Of a stretch of 5,635 nucleotides of DNA, positions 4,335 to 5,635 are shown piece after piece. Every line of letters starts with the position of its first letter. Positions within the stretch are counted from its first letter, which is position 1. Where the stretch lies: the NCBI GenBank assembly GCA_015231395.1, contig JADGBP010000173.1:1-5635 (forward strand), given 5' to 3'. The notes under the pieces are model-generated. The model searched no databases, was not told the origin of the DNA, and saw only the letters and a list, made by a program, of their open reading frames with translations. The DNA is from Desulfamplus sp. Its GTDB lineage: Bacteria; Desulfobacterota; Desulfobacteria; Desulfobacterales; Desulfobacteraceae. The position numbers were made by a program, and so were the translations under genes.

Positions 4335-5060
4335 CTGATTGAAATCTTCTTTTGAATTAAAAAGAGCTTCGACTCTCTTCTCTTTGCCGCCTTCAACAAT
4401 AACTTTTCCTGAATTCTGAAACAGAGTTATTTTTTTGCCTGTTACGTAGCTTTCTCCGGTCATGACACGAGGAGCATCTCCTGTCAAAATAATTTTCTCA
4501 TCTATTGCAGTATAGACAGCTTGATCAGCAAATGCTGTTCTGTTGGTGCCAGATGACAATTTAACATTTCCTGATGCTGTCATGGATTTGATATTCTGTT
4601 TTGTATCTGTAGAGTTTGTCTTTGCGGAATATGCAGTTTTTTCTTTGTCTGTAAAGAGAAACACGGAGATTTTGTCAGCTTTAATTACGGAGTCCCCTTG
4701 TGTTGCTACAACATTTCCTGAGAAAGTTATGATAGATGAATCCTTTTCAACCAGCATGCTGTCTGATGTTACATGCAATTTAAGTTCTTTATCAGAAGTT
4801 GTTTTGTTATTTTTATCATTTTCTGCCTGCACAGGAAGGACAAAATATGGCATCATCAGAAAAGTAAAGGTTATCACTGCCGTAAAGATATACAAATTAA
4901 AGATATGCGGCAAATGAACAGTGTTCAGTATTTTTTGAATATCTGATAATTGTTTAATAGTTGATAATTGTTTGATATTTAGCAATTGTTTAAAACTCTT
5001 TCTATATATTATTTGTTTATTGAGAAAAACCAAAAGACTCGGAAAGGGTTCCACAGACAT
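4326..5060 (-). CDS. lptA: LptA, periplasmic lipopolysaccharide bridge protein, with unusual N-terminal extension
   Basis: LptA subunits stack through beta-jellyroll OstA domains into the periplasmic bridge that carries lipopolysaccharide from LptC to LptD. The OstA-type domain spans about residues 92-235, with paired motifs FSGNV (113-117) and ASGNV (162-166) and the later ILTGDAPRV. A hydrophobic stretch at 55-77 ending PVQA before EN looks like a signal peptide cleaved near residue 79. The oddity is about 50 residues before it, including three copies of a 6-residue repeat. No in-frame ATG lies between Met1 and Met69; TTG at codon 50 could give a shorter, more normal signal peptide but has no ribosome binding site. 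The ATG at 5058-5060 has aaaggt just upstream and overlaps lptC by 44 nt. The 244 residues exceed the usual length of about 170-190. Confidence 0.9.
   Translation of the reverse strand: MSVEPFPSLLVFLNKQIIYRKSFKQLLNIKQLSTIKQLSDIQKILNTVHLPHIFNLYIFTAVITFTFLMMPYFVLPVQAENDKNNKTTSDKELKLHVTSDSMLVEKDSSIITFSGNVVATQGDSVIKADKISVFLFTDKEKTAYSAKTNSTDTKQNIKSMTASGNVKLSSGTNRTAFADQAVYTAIDEKIILTGDAPRVMTGESYVTGKKITLFQNSGKVIVEGGKEKRVEALFNSKEDFNQDN
4938..4991 (-). repeat. Three 18-nt tandem repeats near the lptA 5' end
   Basis: Three imperfect 18-nt units, with the core aattg on the plus strand at 4948, 4966 and 4984, translate in the lptA frame as KQLLNI, KQLSTI and KQLSDI (residues 24-41). The period is a multiple of three, so the frame survives copy-number change. 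The units lie just beyond the lptC stop, upstream of the signal-peptide-like segment. Confidence 0.85.
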
Positions 5061-5604
5061 TACCTTTTAGCAGAATCGTATTGTCGTTAAGATTGATTCT
5101 AAGGGTGTCAGCATCAATAACAGAACTGTTGTTGGTTACTGTTACATGCACTGTAGAATTTATTATATGGCTTTTTTTGTCATAATGCAACTGCTCAGTT
5201 TTTAGAACTGTTTCCCCATATTTTACCATGACATTATTGGAAAAGTGTATATCTTTCTCTTTTGTATTAATATATCCCTCTTTTGCAGTAACATGAACTT
5301 GCTCTCCGTTTTTCAGGAAAAAAAATACAGAAATATCCATGAGTAGGGCTTTATCTTCGTTCTTCATAACTCTTGCAGAAGAGGCATCAAGAGTCCATTC
5401 CTTCACACCATTTCTTGTGGAAGTGTGCTTCATGGTGTTTAATATCAAAGATGCTTCTGAATCTATTTTGATTCTCTTAATAACTTTTTTGCCTGAAGTT
5501 ACAACATTAAAATAGTAAAGTCCTGCAAATCCTGATGCCATAAAAAACAACAGTAAAAAAAGAATAATTTTAATTCGTTGAGGGTTGTTCATTTTTAATA
5601 TCAT
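5017..5604 (-). CDS. lptC: LptC, inner-membrane-anchored lipopolysaccharide transport protein
   Basis: LptC receives lipopolysaccharide from the LptB2FG transporter and hands it to LptA. A single hydrophobic segment at residues 11-34 anchors it, with the rest in the periplasm. The conserved KEWTLDASSARV at 68-79 is characteristic of the family, followed by beta-strand-rich repeats (GYINTKEKDIHFSNNV, INLNDNTILLKGNV) like those of LptA. The 195-residue length is normal. It is the first gene of the visible lptC-lptA-lptB run and overlaps lptA by 44 nt. Two ATGs are possible, at 5602-5604 and 5590-5592; neither has a clear Shine-Dalgarno sequence, and the second gives MNNPQR directly before the membrane segment. 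The remaining 31 nt upstream are AT-rich and too short to show the preceding gene. Confidence 0.93.
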   Translation of the reverse strand: MILKMNNPQRIKIILFLLLFFMASGFAGLYYFNVVTSGKKVIKRIKIDSEASLILNTMKHTSTRNGVKEWTLDASSARVMKNEDKALLMDISVFFFLKNGEQVHVTAKEGYINTKEKDIHFSNNVMVKYGETVLKTEQLHYDKKSHIINSTVHVTVTNNSSVIDADTLRINLNDNTILLKGNVCGTLSESFGFSQ

Positions 5605-5635
5605 CAGGTTACAAACTTATAATAAAATAAAATAA

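Noticed and set aside
5605..5635. Promoter or end of an upstream gene before lptC
   Set aside because: Only 31 AT-rich bases are visible. A tattat-like box and short open frames occur, but nothing that can be separated from base composition.

Overview
The window is one gene-dense, AT-rich block. Every recognisable protein gene is on the minus strand and reads right to left in the order lptC, lptA, lptB, rpoN, hpf, ptsN, rapZ. This is the conserved bacterial lpt/rpoN/PTS-Ntr cluster. Because lptC-lptA-lptB continues directly into rpoN-hpf-ptsN-rapZ, and because HPF is of the long two-domain type, the source is a Gram-negative bacterium. A sulfate-reducer-like deltaproteobacterium (Desulfobacterota) is my best guess. 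That is inference from synteny and protein style, not a database match.

Layout from the transcriptional start side: 5017-5604 lptC and 4326-5060 lptA (overlapping), then a 123-nt gap holding degenerate repeats, then 3480-4202 lptB, which overlaps or abuts 2012-3496 rpoN. After 11 nt comes hpf (N-terminal frame 1605-2000, C-terminal frame 1441-1617). An interval of about 475 nt (965-1440) carries no convincing gene but many hairpins and looks like an IS200/IS605-type remnant or a small non-autonomous element. It is followed by ptsN (506-964) and the first third of rapZ (110-403).

How they work together: LptC and LptA form the periplasmic part of the lipopolysaccharide transport bridge and LptB is its ATPase. 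RpoN is sigma-54. HPF silences ribosomes by dimerising them. PtsN is the EIIA-Ntr phospho-signalling protein, and RapZ in enterobacteria is an RNA-binding adaptor controlling amino-sugar synthesis. The cluster therefore links envelope assembly with nitrogen and carbon stress regulation.

Three things break the ordinary picture. (1) Bases 1-127 are an exact inverted copy of an internal piece of rpoN (2437-2563), fused into rapZ at a short shared sequence. This looks like an amplification or assembly chimera at a contig edge. (2) hpf is split by a run of ten A residues; a -1 shift restores a normal 186-residue long HPF. (3) The hpf-ptsN interval holds a nested set of stem-loops and a short reading frame resembling the tail of TnpB-type genes.
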